Origin: Planctomycetota bacterium
GTDB lineage: Bacteria > Planctomycetota > UBA1135 > UBA2386
Assembly: GCA_028281765.1 (NCBI GenBank)
Contig: JANQJF010000102.1
Span: 124,001-188,000, forward strand
Direction of reading: 5' to 3'
DNA length: 64,000 nucleotides
The position numbers and the translations under genes were made by a program. The notes beneath the pieces were generated by a model. That model did no database searches, was not told the DNA's origin, and saw only the letters and a list, made by a program, of their open reading frames with translations. This document shows positions 55,410-64,000 of the stretch, one piece after another; the first letter of the stretch is position 1; each line of letters starts with the position of its first letter.

Positions 55410-56981
55410 TCAGAACCCGACGCGCAACAAACGGAACGACGCCAGCCGGCTCGTTCCGTTCGCCCTCTCGACGATCCAGTTCGAAGCGCGCACCGCGACG
55501 TCGACGACATCGCTGCCCGACGCCGTGATCCCGGTTCCGAGATCGAGCGGCGACGCATCCGCCTCGGGCATCGGCACGACCACCGTCGCCGTCTCGCTCC
55601 CGAACCTCACCTCGAGCGACAGCGGATACACACCCGACTCCCCGCCGAGTCGATCGATCCGAAGGCGCAGCTCGCCGCCGTCCTGGGCAACCAACGAACC
55701 CCACAGCGCACGCCCGACCGTGAAGTCCGGTCCCACCCCGCCGTAGAGCTGATGGAATCCACGTGCGTGCTCGAGGTCGATCTCCGTTCGGAACTGCGCC
55801 CGCCAACGCGCAACGTCCTCCCGACAGCGCGCAGCGATCGCCGAAGGGGCGGGCAGCGGCGCCCATCGCGCCGCGTAGTCCTTGTCGACCCCGACGAGCC
55901 TCCCTTCGCGAGCATCGACCCAGCCGCGCGCCACCAACCACTTCGCGATCACCGCCGCTCGCGCGTCGACACAACGCGCGTTCGGATGCGGATCTCCCTC
56001 GAGAAGATCCGCCGGACCGCGCGCCGAGAACCACGGCACGACCTCCATCGCGGGTTCGACATCGAGAACTCGCCGAACGAATTGCCATTCGAACGCGTCA
56101 TCGAACCATGGGCTCACGGCGAACTTCGCACCGCGCTCGGCGAGGCGCACGCGCACTTCGTTCAGTCGACTCGTGAACGACGCCCAGCGTCGCTTCGACT
56201 CCGGCGCGATTCCGGTCGCGATCGCCGGCGGAATCGCGAACAGGCCGCCCTCGGCTTTGAACGCGACCGCGTCCACCATCGACATTCTCGTCGCCATCGG
56301 CGTCAGCAGAGCTTGGAACGACTCGTATGACACGTGCGTGCGCACACCGCCGACCGCCGGGTCGAAATCGTGCGAACGAAACCCCGCCTCGGTCGTCGCG
56401 AATGAGTCGTAGAGGTCGTTCTCGACCGGCGTGTAGATCACGATGTCCGGCCGCAGTCGACCGAGGTGGTTTTCGAGGGCGCGACAGCAGTTCCAGACGT
56501 TCCATCCGGGGACGGCGAGCGTGAAGACGGCCGGGGACGGCTCGCCGTCAGGGGTGAGCTCTCCGAGGACCGCTTCGAGCCGATGCGCGAGCGTCTGGTC
56601 GTCCGCGACACCGAAGCCAAACGTCACCGAGTCCCCGAGGAGGACGATGCGCATCGCATGCTCGTGAGGCGCCGGCCCAATGCGCGCGCGCGAACCGTGC
56701 TCGTCGACCGTGCTGGGCACGCCGTGGAACTTCCACGTCAGCCGCGGCTTCATCGTGAAGCCGACGTCGGGATCGATCGCGACGGCGTAGGGTCCGCCGG
56801 TGCGCAGCGCCGCCTCCATCCGGTCGTCGTCGCGCATTGCGGTGCGGATCACTCCGGCGCCGCGGTCACGCAGCAAGGACTTGCCGATGACGAGCGAGTA
56901 GAACCCTTCGAACGCGACGAGAGCTGCGAACAGGGCGCTCGCGAGGATCGCGACGCGGGCCAGAGCGGTTCGGGCGGACAT
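55410..56981 (-). CDS. SGNH/GDSL-type hydrolase, membrane-anchored (copy 1)
   Basis: 523 residues. A hydrophobic N-terminal helix (about 7-30) anchors or exports the protein. SGNH block I VLLGDSVTFGFG with Ser118, block II Gly near TLAVPGWN, block III ENDLYD (Asn188) and block V DPHPN with the late His. Such proteins deacetylate or esterify polysaccharides. Beta-rich C-terminal region (about 390-523). The gene is bounded by copies A and B of a 55-70 bp repeat in inverted orientation. Paralogous to the 372-residue SGNH gene at 61601, which has copy C upstream. Confidence 0.7.
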   Translation of the reverse strand: MSARTALARVAILASALFAALVAFEGFYSLVIGKSLLRDRGAGVIRTAMRDDDRMEAALRTGGPYAVAIDPDVGFTMKPRLTWKFHGVPSTVDEHGSRARIGPAPHEHAMRIVLLGDSVTFGFGVADDQTLAHRLEAVLGELTPDGEPSPAVFTLAVPGWNVWNCCRALENHLGRLRPDIVIYTPVENDLYDSFATTEAGFRSHDFDPAVGGVRTHVSYESFQALLTPMATRMSMVDAVAFKAEGGLFAIPPAIATGIAPESKRRWASFTSRLNEVRVRLAERGAKFAVSPWFDDAFEWQFVRRVLDVEPAMEVVPWFSARGPADLLEGDPHPNARCVDARAAVIAKWLVARGWVDAREGRLVGVDKDYAARWAPLPAPSAIAARCREDVARWRAQFRTEIDLEHARGFHQLYGGVGPDFTVGRALWGSLVAQDGGELRLRIDRLGGESGVYPLSLEVRFGSETATVVVPMPEADASPLDLGTGITASGSDVVDVAVRASNWIVERANGTSRLASFRLLRVGF

Positions 56982-56994
56982 TGGTGCGGTCGGG

Positions 56995-57067
56995 TGAACG
57001 TTACGCTGGCGTAACGTTCACTGTCGCGTTTTGCACGTAGACGATTTTGTCAGAGACAAATGCGTCA
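56995..57067 (+). repeat. dispersed repeat, copy B (between M14 gene end and SGNH gene 1 start)
   Basis: A perfect 12-base inverted repeat (TGAACGTTACGC-TG-GCGTAACGTTCA, 56995-57020), 30 bases, then CAGAGACA (57051-57058) and AATGCGTCA, which includes the M14 stop codon (complement of 57065-57067). The CAGAGACA core also sits in a TTTGTC/GACAAA dyad. The gap between hairpin and core is 35 bases, against 21 in copies A and C. Confidence 0.7.
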
Positions 57068-59860
57068 CCTGGCCGTGCCGGCGAAGATCGCGTTGAAGAG
57101 GAGCTTGAACGTGCCGAGCGGTTGGCCGCGGTAGGTCACGTCGGAGCCGAACAAGTAGACCTGGCCCTTGCCCATCTCGGCGCGGATCGCGGCGGACTTG
57201 CCGACGAGGTGTTCGGTGCCCTTGCCCCAGCCGCTCGCGAGCATGTCGTCCTCGATGTAGTGCGCGAGGGATTCGACGCGTGGCTCGTCGGTCGCCGTGC
57301 GGCGTACGGCGAACACGGGGCTGCGACGGAACATTGTCGCGAGACGCGGCGAGCAGCCCCATGCGATCGGCGTGTCTTGGTTGATGTCGATCCAGAGAAG
57401 AGAGCCCGGCACGAAGAATTCGCTGTTGCGCGCGCGCCGCTGCTCGCCCTTCTCGGTGATCCACACGCCCTCGTCGACCGGCAGGTCGAAGTGCTTGGCG
57501 ATTCGCGTGGCCTGACTGCCGAGCGTGATCAAGACGCCACCGCCAGTGACGAATTCTTGCAGCGCGGGCATCGTCTTCGCGACTTCGAGCTTCTTGTGAC
57601 GATCCACAACGCTCGACCAATCCTCGAACGGCGGCAACGCCGCGACGACCTTGTCGACGGTCTCCTTCTTGATCGCGCTACGACCGCGGCGCAGCGCGCG
57701 ATCGAGCTGGTCACGCCGACCGGCGGTCGGCAGGCCGGTGCAGAAGATCAGAACGTCGTAGTCCTTGGCGAGGTTGCCCGCATCCACTCGCGGCGCGAAC
57801 ACCAACTCCACGTCGAAGCCGAACTCGAGCAGCAGCCACTGCATCCAGCCCGTCGCCATGTTGCCACCGTAGACGTCGAACAGCCCGATGCGCGGTGACG
57901 TCAGCGCGAGCTTGTCTCCCGCCGGCTCCGAACCCACGCGCTCGAACGGCACGCCGAGCTTGGCGGCCAACGTGCGCACGACGTCGTGTGTCCCGCTCTT
58001 CGCGCGCACGAACACCTGCCCCGCACTGCCACCACTCGAGCCCGAAACCCAGAACACCTGCTCACCCTTCTGAAGCAGCTCGTTCGTCGCGTGGTATCCA
58101 TTCACCTCGTTGTGCGGCATGACGTAGCCGGCGTCACCCTCGCCCGCGATCGTGCGCGGGTGGAACGCCACCTCGAGGTCTTCGACGAGTTCGAGATCGT
58201 CCCGCGGCACCTCGTCTTCGAGTAGGCGGTCGAAGTCGATGTCGTGCTGCAGCGCGAGAGTCCATCCGGCCGCGTCATAGGGACGCACCGGGTCCCCACC
58301 CGAACCGACGAGGTCCGGGTGCCACTGCGGCTCGAACATGTCGCGCAGGTGCGGCCGGAACGCCTGATCCATGAACAGGAAGTAGGAGCCCGCGGCGTAA
58401 TCCCGCTTACCGACCTTCACTGGAGACTTCGCGCGATGCACCTCGATCGCCGCGAAACGCAGCGAGCGGATCAACCGCGTCGCCGCGGTGAAGTTGTGCT
58501 GGTCCGAAGGCAAGACATACACGCGCGGATCCCTCAGATCCGGATCGGCCCACGGATCGATCTCGCTGGACTCGCCCTCGTTGTCGGAGCCCTCCGCGCC
58601 TTCGTTGCCGCCTTCGTTCGACGCCTCCACGACCCGCGCGCGTGCGTCCCGCTCCTTCGCGATCTCCGCGAGCTTTGGCGTCGTCGTCCAGTGGTCGCGG
58701 CTGCCGCGCTCGATCGAGTTGCGCGCCATCTGCCACTGGTCGAGGATCAGGTCATTTCGATATCGCGACGCGTAGTCGAGAATCGCGAAGTTCGCGGTCT
58801 GCAGATACTCGATGGTCTGGCGCGCGTGCCACTTCTGGGGACCGATCGGATCGGGATAGTCTCCGTACGGGACGCGACGATCGATCTTCGGTTCGAGATC
58901 CTGCGGGTTCGGACTGCCGAACGACTCCGTCAGGATCCCGATCATGTTGTGGAACGGGACCATCGTGCGCAGCCCGCCGTTCCACCACGCGGAGTAGGGC
59001 GCACCCGAACGCGAGATCACACCGGGCTTCCGCTCGCTCGCGAAGCGGCGGTTCATGTGCGCCGCGACCGTGTTCATCCCGTTCACGACGATCGGATCGA
59101 AGTTGTAGTTGTACGGATCGCGGAACGGCGGCGTGAAGATGATCGTGCCACGCGGCGCCGACTGGTGGTGGTTGTAGAGAACCTGCGGCAGCCACGTGTG
59201 GTAGATCGCACGACACAGGTTGCGCGTCTCGCGCTGGTTCGCGGCGTAGTAGTCGCGGTTGTTGTCGTGCCCGATGTACTTTTGATAGAGCACCGGCAGA
59301 CGACCGACCTGCTTGGTCGCCATGTACGACTTCGCGACCATCTCGAGACCGTCGGGGTTCGCGGGTACGACAACGAGCACCACCTCGTCGAGGATCCGCT
59401 GGATCTCCTCGGTCTCGCCACTCGTCATGCGGTAGGCGAGTTCGATGATGTTCTGTGCTGCGACGCTTTCGGTCGCGTGCATGCCCGAATCGATCCAGAT
59501 GATCGAACGGCTGCGCGTCGCGAGTTCTCGCGCGATCCTCCGGTCCTCGTCACGACCGAGCGCCAACCGCCTGTTGAGCGCTTGGATCTCGCCGAGTCGC
59601 TTCAGGTTCTCCGGCGACGAAATGACCGCGTGCACCATCGGCTGCCCGTAGGACGTCGTGCCGAATTCCTGCAGGAGCATTCGGTCCGAACGCTTCGCGA
59701 GTTCGGTCCAATACGAACGAAGCTGCGTGTAGTCCGCGAGGAAGAAGTCTTCGCCGATGTCGTGACCCAGGAATTCCTTCGTGCTCGGAACCTGGGCGGC
59801 GAGCACGCTCGAGAGCAGCACCGCCGACAGACGGGAGAGGGCAGCCGTCACTGTCGTCAT
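57065..59860 (-). CDS. secreted M14 family zinc carboxypeptidase
   Basis: 931 residues from the ATG at 59860, which opens the signal peptide (residues 1-23, ending in LAAQ). An ATG nine bases upstream is also in frame. M14 zinc ligands: DSGMHATES (His-x-x-Glu) and VLYNHHQSAPR (His); the catalytic Glu is in GILTESFGSPN. NNRDYYAANQRET and NPDGLEMV fit the family. A C-terminal region of roughly 400 residues, including a DJ-1/ThuA-like glutamine-amidotransferase-fold section (DVYGGNMATGWMQWLLLEFGFD), is extra. Degrades peptides in the envelope. -10-like TAGCAT seven bases upstream. Confidence 0.85.
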   Translation of the reverse strand: MTTVTAALSRLSAVLLSSVLAAQVPSTKEFLGHDIGEDFFLADYTQLRSYWTELAKRSDRMLLQEFGTTSYGQPMVHAVISSPENLKRLGEIQALNRRLALGRDEDRRIARELATRSRSIIWIDSGMHATESVAAQNIIELAYRMTSGETEEIQRILDEVVLVVVPANPDGLEMVAKSYMATKQVGRLPVLYQKYIGHDNNRDYYAANQRETRNLCRAIYHTWLPQVLYNHHQSAPRGTIIFTPPFRDPYNYNFDPIVVNGMNTVAAHMNRRFASERKPGVISRSGAPYSAWWNGGLRTMVPFHNMIGILTESFGSPNPQDLEPKIDRRVPYGDYPDPIGPQKWHARQTIEYLQTANFAILDYASRYRNDLILDQWQMARNSIERGSRDHWTTTPKLAEIAKERDARARVVEASNEGGNEGAEGSDNEGESSEIDPWADPDLRDPRVYVLPSDQHNFTAATRLIRSLRFAAIEVHRAKSPVKVGKRDYAAGSYFLFMDQAFRPHLRDMFEPQWHPDLVGSGGDPVRPYDAAGWTLALQHDIDFDRLLEDEVPRDDLELVEDLEVAFHPRTIAGEGDAGYVMPHNEVNGYHATNELLQKGEQVFWVSGSSGGSAGQVFVRAKSGTHDVVRTLAAKLGVPFERVGSEPAGDKLALTSPRIGLFDVYGGNMATGWMQWLLLEFGFDVELVFAPRVDAGNLAKDYDVLIFCTGLPTAGRRDQLDRALRRGRSAIKKETVDKVVAALPPFEDWSSVVDRHKKLEVAKTMPALQEFVTGGGVLITLGSQATRIAKHFDLPVDEGVWITEKGEQRRARNSEFFVPGSLLWIDINQDTPIAWGCSPRLATMFRRSPVFAVRRTATDEPRVESLAHYIEDDMLASGWGKGTEHLVGKSAAIRAEMGKGQVYLFGSDVTYRGQPLGTFKLLFNAIFAGTAR

Positions 59861-59867
59861 GCGCGTC

Positions 59868-59873
59868 ATGCTA
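59868..59873 (-). promoter_or_regulatory. -10-like element TAGCAT for the M14 gene
   Basis: On the minus strand TAGCAT ends seven bases before the ATG at 59860. This favours that ATG over the one at 59869, which overlaps the hexamer. Confidence 0.4.
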
Positions 59874-59899
59874 CGGCACGGCGCGCACGCCTGAGCAAT

Positions 59900-60766
59900 T
59901 CAGTCGCTCCAGTCGTAGAAACCCTGACCGGATTTCTGGCCAAGCTTGCCCTGCGCAACCATGTCACGCATCAGCTGCGGCACGCCGAACGCGGGACTGT
60001 CGAGCTCTTCGTCGAGATACTCGGCAATCGCGAGACGCACGTCGAGCCCGACGAGATCCGTGAGCTTGAGCGGGCCCATCGGGTGCCGGTAGCCGAGCTC
60101 CATCGCCTTGTCGATGTCCACCGGCGAAGCGACGCCGGCCTCGACCATGCGAATGGCCTCGAGTCCGAGGCACACACCGAGGCGACTCGTCGCGAAGCCA
60201 GGGCTGTCGTGGACGAGGATCGCCTCCTTCGTCAGCTGACCGGCAAACGACTGCACGCGCTCGACGACGCCAGAGTCTGTCGATTGCAGCCGCACGATCT
60301 CGAGCAGCTTCATGATCGGCACAGGGTTGAAGAAGTGCATCCCGATGCAACGGCCCGGCTCCGCGATTCCGCCGAAGACCTTCTGCAGTGAGAGCGACGA
60401 CGTGTTCGTCGCGAGCACGGCGCTCGACGAACAGTGACCCGCAACGCGGGAAAACACGTCGTTCTTGAGCTCGAGAGACTCGGGCACGGCCTCGATGACG
60501 AGGTCTGCGGATTGGACCGCAGCCGCGACGTCGAGCACCGGCTCGACGCGCGACAGCGTCGCCTCGCGGTCGGCTTCGGTGACCTTGCCCTTCTCGACAC
60601 CCTTGTCGAGGAACTTGCGGATCGTGCCGAGGCCACGATCGACGAAGTCCTGCGACACGTCGTTGAGCGTCACTGCGGCTCCCGCCTGGGCGCACACCTG
60701 CGCGATACCAGCTCCCATGGTGCCGGCACCGATCACGGTCACGCGTTCGAACTCGACGTTCGTCAT
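59900..60766 (-). CDS. 3-hydroxybutyryl-CoA (3-hydroxyacyl-CoA) dehydrogenase
   Basis: 288 residues, the short monofunctional form. NAD-binding VIGAGTMGAGIAQVCA near residue 11, SSLSLQ, catalytic His in GMHFFNPVPIMKLLEIV, and the C-terminal domain FATSRLGVCLGLEAIRM and GYRHPMGPLKLTDLVGLD. It oxidises (S)-3-hydroxyacyl-CoA with NAD+ in beta-oxidation or butanoate metabolism. One base separates it from the enoyl-CoA hydratase stop, and AGGTGA just upstream may serve as its ribosome site. Together they catalyse two consecutive steps. Confidence 0.9.
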   Translation of the reverse strand: MTNVEFERVTVIGAGTMGAGIAQVCAQAGAAVTLNDVSQDFVDRGLGTIRKFLDKGVEKGKVTEADREATLSRVEPVLDVAAAVQSADLVIEAVPESLELKNDVFSRVAGHCSSSAVLATNTSSLSLQKVFGGIAEPGRCIGMHFFNPVPIMKLLEIVRLQSTDSGVVERVQSFAGQLTKEAILVHDSPGFATSRLGVCLGLEAIRMVEAGVASPVDIDKAMELGYRHPMGPLKLTDLVGLDVRLAIAEYLDEELDSPAFGVPQLMRDMVAQGKLGQKSGQGFYDWSD

Positions 60767-60767
60767 C

Positions 60768-61535
60768 TCACCTACCCTTCGACTTTCGTTTCTCCAAGAA
60801 TGCGTCCATGCGCCGGTGCTTGTCCTCGCTGTCGAACAGAATCGCCTGCGCGACGCTCTCGAACGAGGATGCGATCCCCTCTGCCGGACGCGCGAGCGCG
60901 TTCATCGCGGCCTTCGCCATGCGCACGGCGGTCCGGCCGTTTTTCGCGATTTCGGCCGCGAGCTCCATCGCGCGATCGACGACGACTTCGTCGTCGACGA
61001 CGTGATTGACGAGGCCGATCTGCTGCGCGTAGTAGGCGTCGACGATGCGCCCCGTGTAGACGAGTTCGCGCGCGATACCGAGGCCCACGAGTCGAGGAAG
61101 TCGATAGGTCCCGCCGGCCGCGGGGATGATGCCGAGGCCGACCTCCGGCTGCCCGAACTTCGCGGACCGACCCGCGACGCGAAGATCGCACGCGATCGCG
61201 AGTTCGCAACCGCCGCCGAGCGCGTAGCCGCGCACGGCCGCGATGACTGGCACGGCGAAGTCTTCGACGCGCTTGAACAGCCCCGAGTTGATCGCGCGCA
61301 GTGCGTCGGGCGACTTGCGCTCGCGCAGCTGCGCGATGTCCGCACCGGCGGCGAACGCCTTCTCACCCGCACCGGTCAACACGACCGCCGCGAGGTCCGC
61401 ATCTTGGGCGAGATCGTCGAGGTTGCGGTGCAGCGACTGCACCATCTCGAGGTCGATCGCGTTGCGCCGTTCAGGAGCGTTGAGCGTGATCAGCGCGACG
61501 CCGTCGCGCGCCTGGCAAAGGGTTCGTTCGGTCAT
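60768..61535 (-). CDS. enoyl-CoA hydratase/isomerase family protein
   Basis: 255 residues. Crotonase fold: AFAAGADIAQL (oxyanion), YALGGGCELAIACD and FGQPEVGLGIIPAAGGTYRL. Both catalytic Glu residues are present, one in GCELA and one in QPEVG. It adds water to trans-2-enoyl-CoA. Followed directly by the dehydrogenase gene. The 65-base gap to the SGNH gene upstream holds no clear promoter. Confidence 0.88.
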   Translation of the reverse strand: MTERTLCQARDGVALITLNAPERRNAIDLEMVQSLHRNLDDLAQDADLAAVVLTGAGEKAFAAGADIAQLRERKSPDALRAINSGLFKRVEDFAVPVIAAVRGYALGGGCELAIACDLRVAGRSAKFGQPEVGLGIIPAAGGTYRLPRLVGLGIARELVYTGRIVDAYYAQQIGLVNHVVDDEVVVDRAMELAAEIAKNGRTAVRMAKAAMNALARPAEGIASSFESVAQAILFDSEDKHRRMDAFLEKRKSKGR

Positions 61536-61600
61536 GGCCCCCGTTCGGTGGAGTTCTGGGGCGGAGGATCTTGCCAGACCGGTTGCGCCGATTCACGGCT

Positions 61601-62719
61601 CTACTTCAGGCGCGGGATCACCTGCGTCGCGATGTGTTCGGCGTACCGTTCCGCAACGACCTGCAGCCCCTCGACCGAAAGGTGCCAGATGTCGTCGTAG
61701 CCGGAGAGAAAGCCCAGGAACATGTCTTCGGTGATCTTGCCGCGAAGCGCTGGGAGGGCTGCGACGTAGTCGATGCCCTTCGCCGCCGCGAACTTCGTGA
61801 GTTCGTCCTGAGGGTCGTAGGGATACTCCGGATCGAGCTGGTAGGCGAGAGGGACCGAAGTCAGCAAGAACTCGGCCGACTGCGCGCGCACGGCGTCATG
61901 GAGCGCGGTGAGTTGGGCTCCGAGCCAAACCCACTCGGTGGACTTCGGATCCATCAGCACGTCGATCGACAGGTCGTCTTCCCCGGTGAGGCGAAGCGGC
62001 CAGGTGCGGCCGTCGACCTCGCGGCGGGGTTGGTGCACTCCGGGCTCGAGGAGCTTCGCGATCTTGCGGAAGAGCGCCGACCGGCGCAACGTGCTCCACG
62101 GGAACGAACGGCGACGCAGTTCGACGTCGCGTTGGTCTTCGAGGATCGGGGTCGAGTGGGTGCGTGAATACTCGAGGTTGGGGATCGCCGCGTCGGGGAT
62201 CGAGGGGATCAGTCCCTGCGAGTAGCGCCAGTGCAGGCGCGGGTCGACGATGTCGTTGAGACAGAAGACGAGGACGACGAGGTCCGCGCCGAACGCGTGG
62301 CCGTGGTCGCGGTAGAAGTGCAGCTGATTGTAGGTCGACCAGCCGTGGCAGCCGGAGTTGACGACCTCGACTTCGTGGCCGCGGGACGAGAGTGCGTTCT
62401 CGAGAGCGCGGGAGAGTGTCGCATCGCGCGGGACGCCGACGCCGTAGACGACGGAGTCGCCGAGGAGGAGGATGCGGCGCGTGCCGGGTGGTTTGGGGAT
62501 CGCGAACTCGCGGTCGCGGAGGCCCTGGCTCGAGACTTCGGGGTGCGAGGGATCGAGGCCGTAGAGATACGGGCGGTCGAGGAGAGTCCGGTGGAGGGAG
62601 CGCTTGTCGGGCGTCGGCTCGAGGATCCGCGCGGCGAGCTCTCCGAGGGCGAGGGCGACGAGGGTCGCGCCGAGGGCGAGCGCGAGGCGCTTGCGGAGGG
62701 TTCGCTTGGGGTGAGTCAC
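61601..62719 (-). CDS. SGNH/GDSL-type hydrolase, membrane-anchored (copy 2)
   Basis: 372 residues, GTG start at 62719. Signal anchor at about 10-30. Block I ILLLGDSVVYGVG with Ser89, block III VFCLNDIVD (Asn), block V DDIWHLSVEG with Asp and His near the C-terminus. This is the same blocks and layout as the 523-residue protein at 55410, with a shorter C-terminal part. -10-like TCTAAT eight bases before the start. Repeat copy C lies directly upstream of that promoter. Possibly an esterase or acyltransferase on surface glycans. Confidence 0.72.
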   Translation of the reverse strand: MTHPKRTLRKRLALALGATLVALALGELAARILEPTPDKRSLHRTLLDRPYLYGLDPSHPEVSSQGLRDREFAIPKPPGTRRILLLGDSVVYGVGVPRDATLSRALENALSSRGHEVEVVNSGCHGWSTYNQLHFYRDHGHAFGADLVVLVFCLNDIVDPRLHWRYSQGLIPSIPDAAIPNLEYSRTHSTPILEDQRDVELRRRSFPWSTLRRSALFRKIAKLLEPGVHQPRREVDGRTWPLRLTGEDDLSIDVLMDPKSTEWVWLGAQLTALHDAVRAQSAEFLLTSVPLAYQLDPEYPYDPQDELTKFAAAKGIDYVAALPALRGKITEDMFLGFLSGYDDIWHLSVEGLQVVAERYAEHIATQVIPRLK

Positions 62720-62727
62720 GCGCGCTG

Positions 62728-62733
62728 ATTAGA
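62728..62733 (-). promoter_or_regulatory. -10-like element TCTAAT for SGNH gene 2
   Basis: TCTAAT on the minus strand ends eight bases before the GTG at 62719; no Shine-Dalgarno. The CGTAAC half of repeat copy C falls 17 bases upstream, where a -35 element would be. Confidence 0.4.
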
Positions 62734-62749
62734 GCGCGCGATGGCGGAG

Positions 62750-62805
62750 TGTTACGAGTTCGTAACGCCCAGTAGTCGGAGTTTAATCAGAGACAAGTGC
62801 GTCAG
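62750..62805 (+). repeat. dispersed repeat, copy C (between VWA gene end and SGNH gene 2 start)
   Basis: Hairpin GTTACG-AGTT-CGTAAC (62751-62766), 21 bases, CAGAGACA (62788-62795), then AGTGCGTCA, which contains the stop codon of the VWA gene. Same order and orientation as copy B and the same 21-base spacing as copy A. Confidence 0.7.
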
Positions 62806-64000
62806 CTGGGGGTGCGGCCCCAGTGGGCGATCTCGTCGCGGATCTGTTCGAAGAGGATGTCGTCGAGGTTGTTCGACTTGACCTTCGCGGTGACGCCGTG
62901 GGCCTCGGCCGACTTGGTGACGCTGCCGCCATACTCGATGAAGATGAACTTGCCGCGCGTGAACTGCGCGATCTGGCGGAAGACGGTCGTGCCGGAGATG
63001 TCGAGGCCGCTGGCCGCGACTGAGTGGACGCGGATGCCGCGGGCGACGGCGGCGCGGCAGCTGTCGGCGTAGGAGACGTCGCCCTCGTAGTCCATGTGCG
63101 GCGGGGCGTCGGCGATCAGGAAGGCGACCTTGGCTGCGCCCTCGCGCCACTCCATGCCGTCGATCGCGACCGCGAAACCCTGGTTCAGGGACTCGGGGGT
63201 ATCGCCGCCGCCGTTCGCGACCACGCCCTTGAGCGCCTTGTCGAAAGCGGCGATGTCGGGGGTGAACGGGTGCGTCTTCGTGACGTACTGGTCCGCGATG
63301 TCGCGGTAGAGCACGGCGCCGTAGCGGAGGTCGAATTCGCGATCGATGTTGCGAAGCTTCTCCGTCATCGCGAGAAGGCTCTGCTTGATGCGCTCGATCT
63401 CGTCGCTCATCGAGCCCGTCGTGTCGATCAAGAAGACGACATCGAGTGCGATCGGGCCGGCTTCGATCGCGGTGGGGAGCTTCACGTCGAACTCGCCGTC
63501 CGCAAGGTTCCAGTGCTGGCGAATGACGTCCTCACCACGCTCGACCTCGAGCAGGAAGGTGCTCGGCACATCCTCGACGAGCGACGGGTAGAACGGGATG
63601 CGACCGTCGCCGTAGGTCGTGCCGCGCCACAAGACCTCGTCGCGATCGGGATCGACCAAGCGAACGGTGGCCCCGGGCAGCGGCGCGCCACTCGCGTCGA
63701 GCACGCGCACGCTGCGTCGATCGCTCACGTCGATGTCCGCACAGTTCGCGAGAGTGCCGGCCTTCTTTTGCTTGGCGAGGAACTCGAGGAACGCGCCGTA
63801 CTCCGCGTTGTCGTCCGTCGTGCCGGCCTTGAGCAACGGTTGGGGCGCGGCGGCGCCAGCGCCCTTGCTGCGGCGGCGAGCTCCCGCGCGGCCCGGCACC
63901 AGTTTCGCGCTGAGCATCTCGGCGACGACCGTCGGGTCCGACTTCGCCGACGGCACACGTCCGCTGTCGGCGACCGCTTCGGCGTCAACATCGACGGACT
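62802..64000 (-). CDS. VWA-domain protein (partial, start beyond the window)
   Basis: 399 codons inside the window. The frame is open to the right edge with protein-like composition, so the start lies outside. About 120 residues after a Lys/Arg-rich N-terminal part come a carboxypeptidase-regulatory-like turn (VRVLDASGAPLPGATVRLVD) and then a VWA domain with the MIDAS motif DTTGS, followed by conserved Thr and Asp positions (GGGDTPESLNQ, FLIADAPPH). Such proteins bind divalent cations and partner proteins, often at the cell surface. Ends in repeat copy C. Confidence 0.8.
   Translation of the reverse strand, partial: SVDVDAEAVADSGRVPSAKSDPTVVAEMLSAKLVPGRAGARRRSKGAGAAAPQPLLKAGTTDDNAEYGAFLEFLAKQKKAGTLANCADIDVSDRRSVRVLDASGAPLPGATVRLVDPDRDEVLWRGTTYGDGRIPFYPSLVEDVPSTFLLEVERGEDVIRQHWNLADGEFDVKLPTAIEAGPIALDVVFLIDTTGSMSDEIERIKQSLLAMTEKLRNIDREFDLRYGAVLYRDIADQYVTKTHPFTPDIAAFDKALKGVVANGGGDTPESLNQGFAVAIDGMEWREGAAKVAFLIADAPPHMDYEGDVSYADSCRAAVARGIRVHSVAASGLDISGTTVFRQIAQFTRGKFIFIEYGGSVTKSAEAHGVTAKVKSNNLDDILFEQIRDEIAHWGRTPS

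Noticed and set aside
56995..57020. BioQ-type biotin operator (TGAAC...GTTCA-like dyad)
   Set aside because: It lies several kb from the biotin genes, next to M14/SGNH genes, and belongs to a repeat family with other neighbours.

Overview
The window is high-GC bacterial DNA, densely coded, with about 50 genes and no gap over 300 bases. I see no rRNA, tRNA, CRISPR array, transposase or phage gene. The gene set suggests a Planctomycetota-like organism. It has an ECF sigma factor coupled to a membrane Ser/Thr kinase with a TPR tail, two M56/BlaI pairs, a one-Cys sulfatase, a kelch secreted protein, many lipoproteins and a diheme cytochrome c peroxidase. It also has secreted proteins sharing a QWL-DP-S-GV C-terminal motif. 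The phylum is an inference from these families, not from a marker gene.

Layout. 1-7776 (minus): cyclodeaminase-fold protein, gpmI, M28 peptidase and a large lipoprotein, joined by 4-base stop/start overlaps, then a tandem retropepsin-like lipoprotein and a partial histidine kinase. 7844-8404 (plus): small lipoprotein. 8408-15249 (minus): M16 peptidase, alpha/beta hydrolase with metallophosphoesterase, glutamate-cysteine ligase, unknown protein. 15350-19956 (plus): glcD-glcE-glcF glycolate oxidase and a TPR protein. 19961-24747 (minus): small membrane protein, two secreted proteins, a small unknown protein, proline dehydrogenase. 24906-27771 (plus): two glycosyltransferases with TPR-like tails. 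27773-33619 (minus): M56/BlaI pair and two tandem FHA-transmembrane-trypsin proteases. 33679-39604 (plus): ECF sigma, kinase, cytochrome peroxidase, GNAT. 39637-45196 (minus): ZU5-like lipoprotein, second M56/BlaI pair, a Dus3-like tRNA dihydrouridine synthase coupled to a methyltransferase-like protein. 45275-55370 (plus): mobA, metallo-beta-lactamase-fold hydrolase, sulfatase, bioB, a bioF-bioD fusion, bioA, a small membrane protein, htpG. 55410-64000 (minus): two SGNH hydrolases, M14 peptidase, 3-hydroxyacyl-CoA dehydrogenase, enoyl-CoA hydratase and a VWA protein running off the edge.

How the genes may work together. 27.8-37.2 kb looks like an envelope-signalling block. A kinase and sigma factor are transcribed divergently from two membrane proteases that carry phosphothreonine-binding FHA domains, beside a membrane metalloprotease/repressor pair with three tandem palindromes upstream. 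45.3-52.7 kb holds cofactor synthesis: molybdopterin guanylylation and biotin ring assembly (bioC/bioH not present). glcDEF oxidises glycolate.

Sequence-level observations of most interest: (i) a roughly 55-70 bp repeat in three copies (55.36, 57.0 and 62.75 kb), each with a GTTACG-N4-CGTAAC hairpin and a CAGAGACA core, two of them flanking one SGNH gene in inverted orientation; (ii) -10-like hexamers 6-10 bases before start codons at many unlinked genes, suggesting leaderless transcripts; (iii) distinct tandem operators at the two BlaI genes; (iv) the Dus3-like enzyme and the BioF-BioD fusion.
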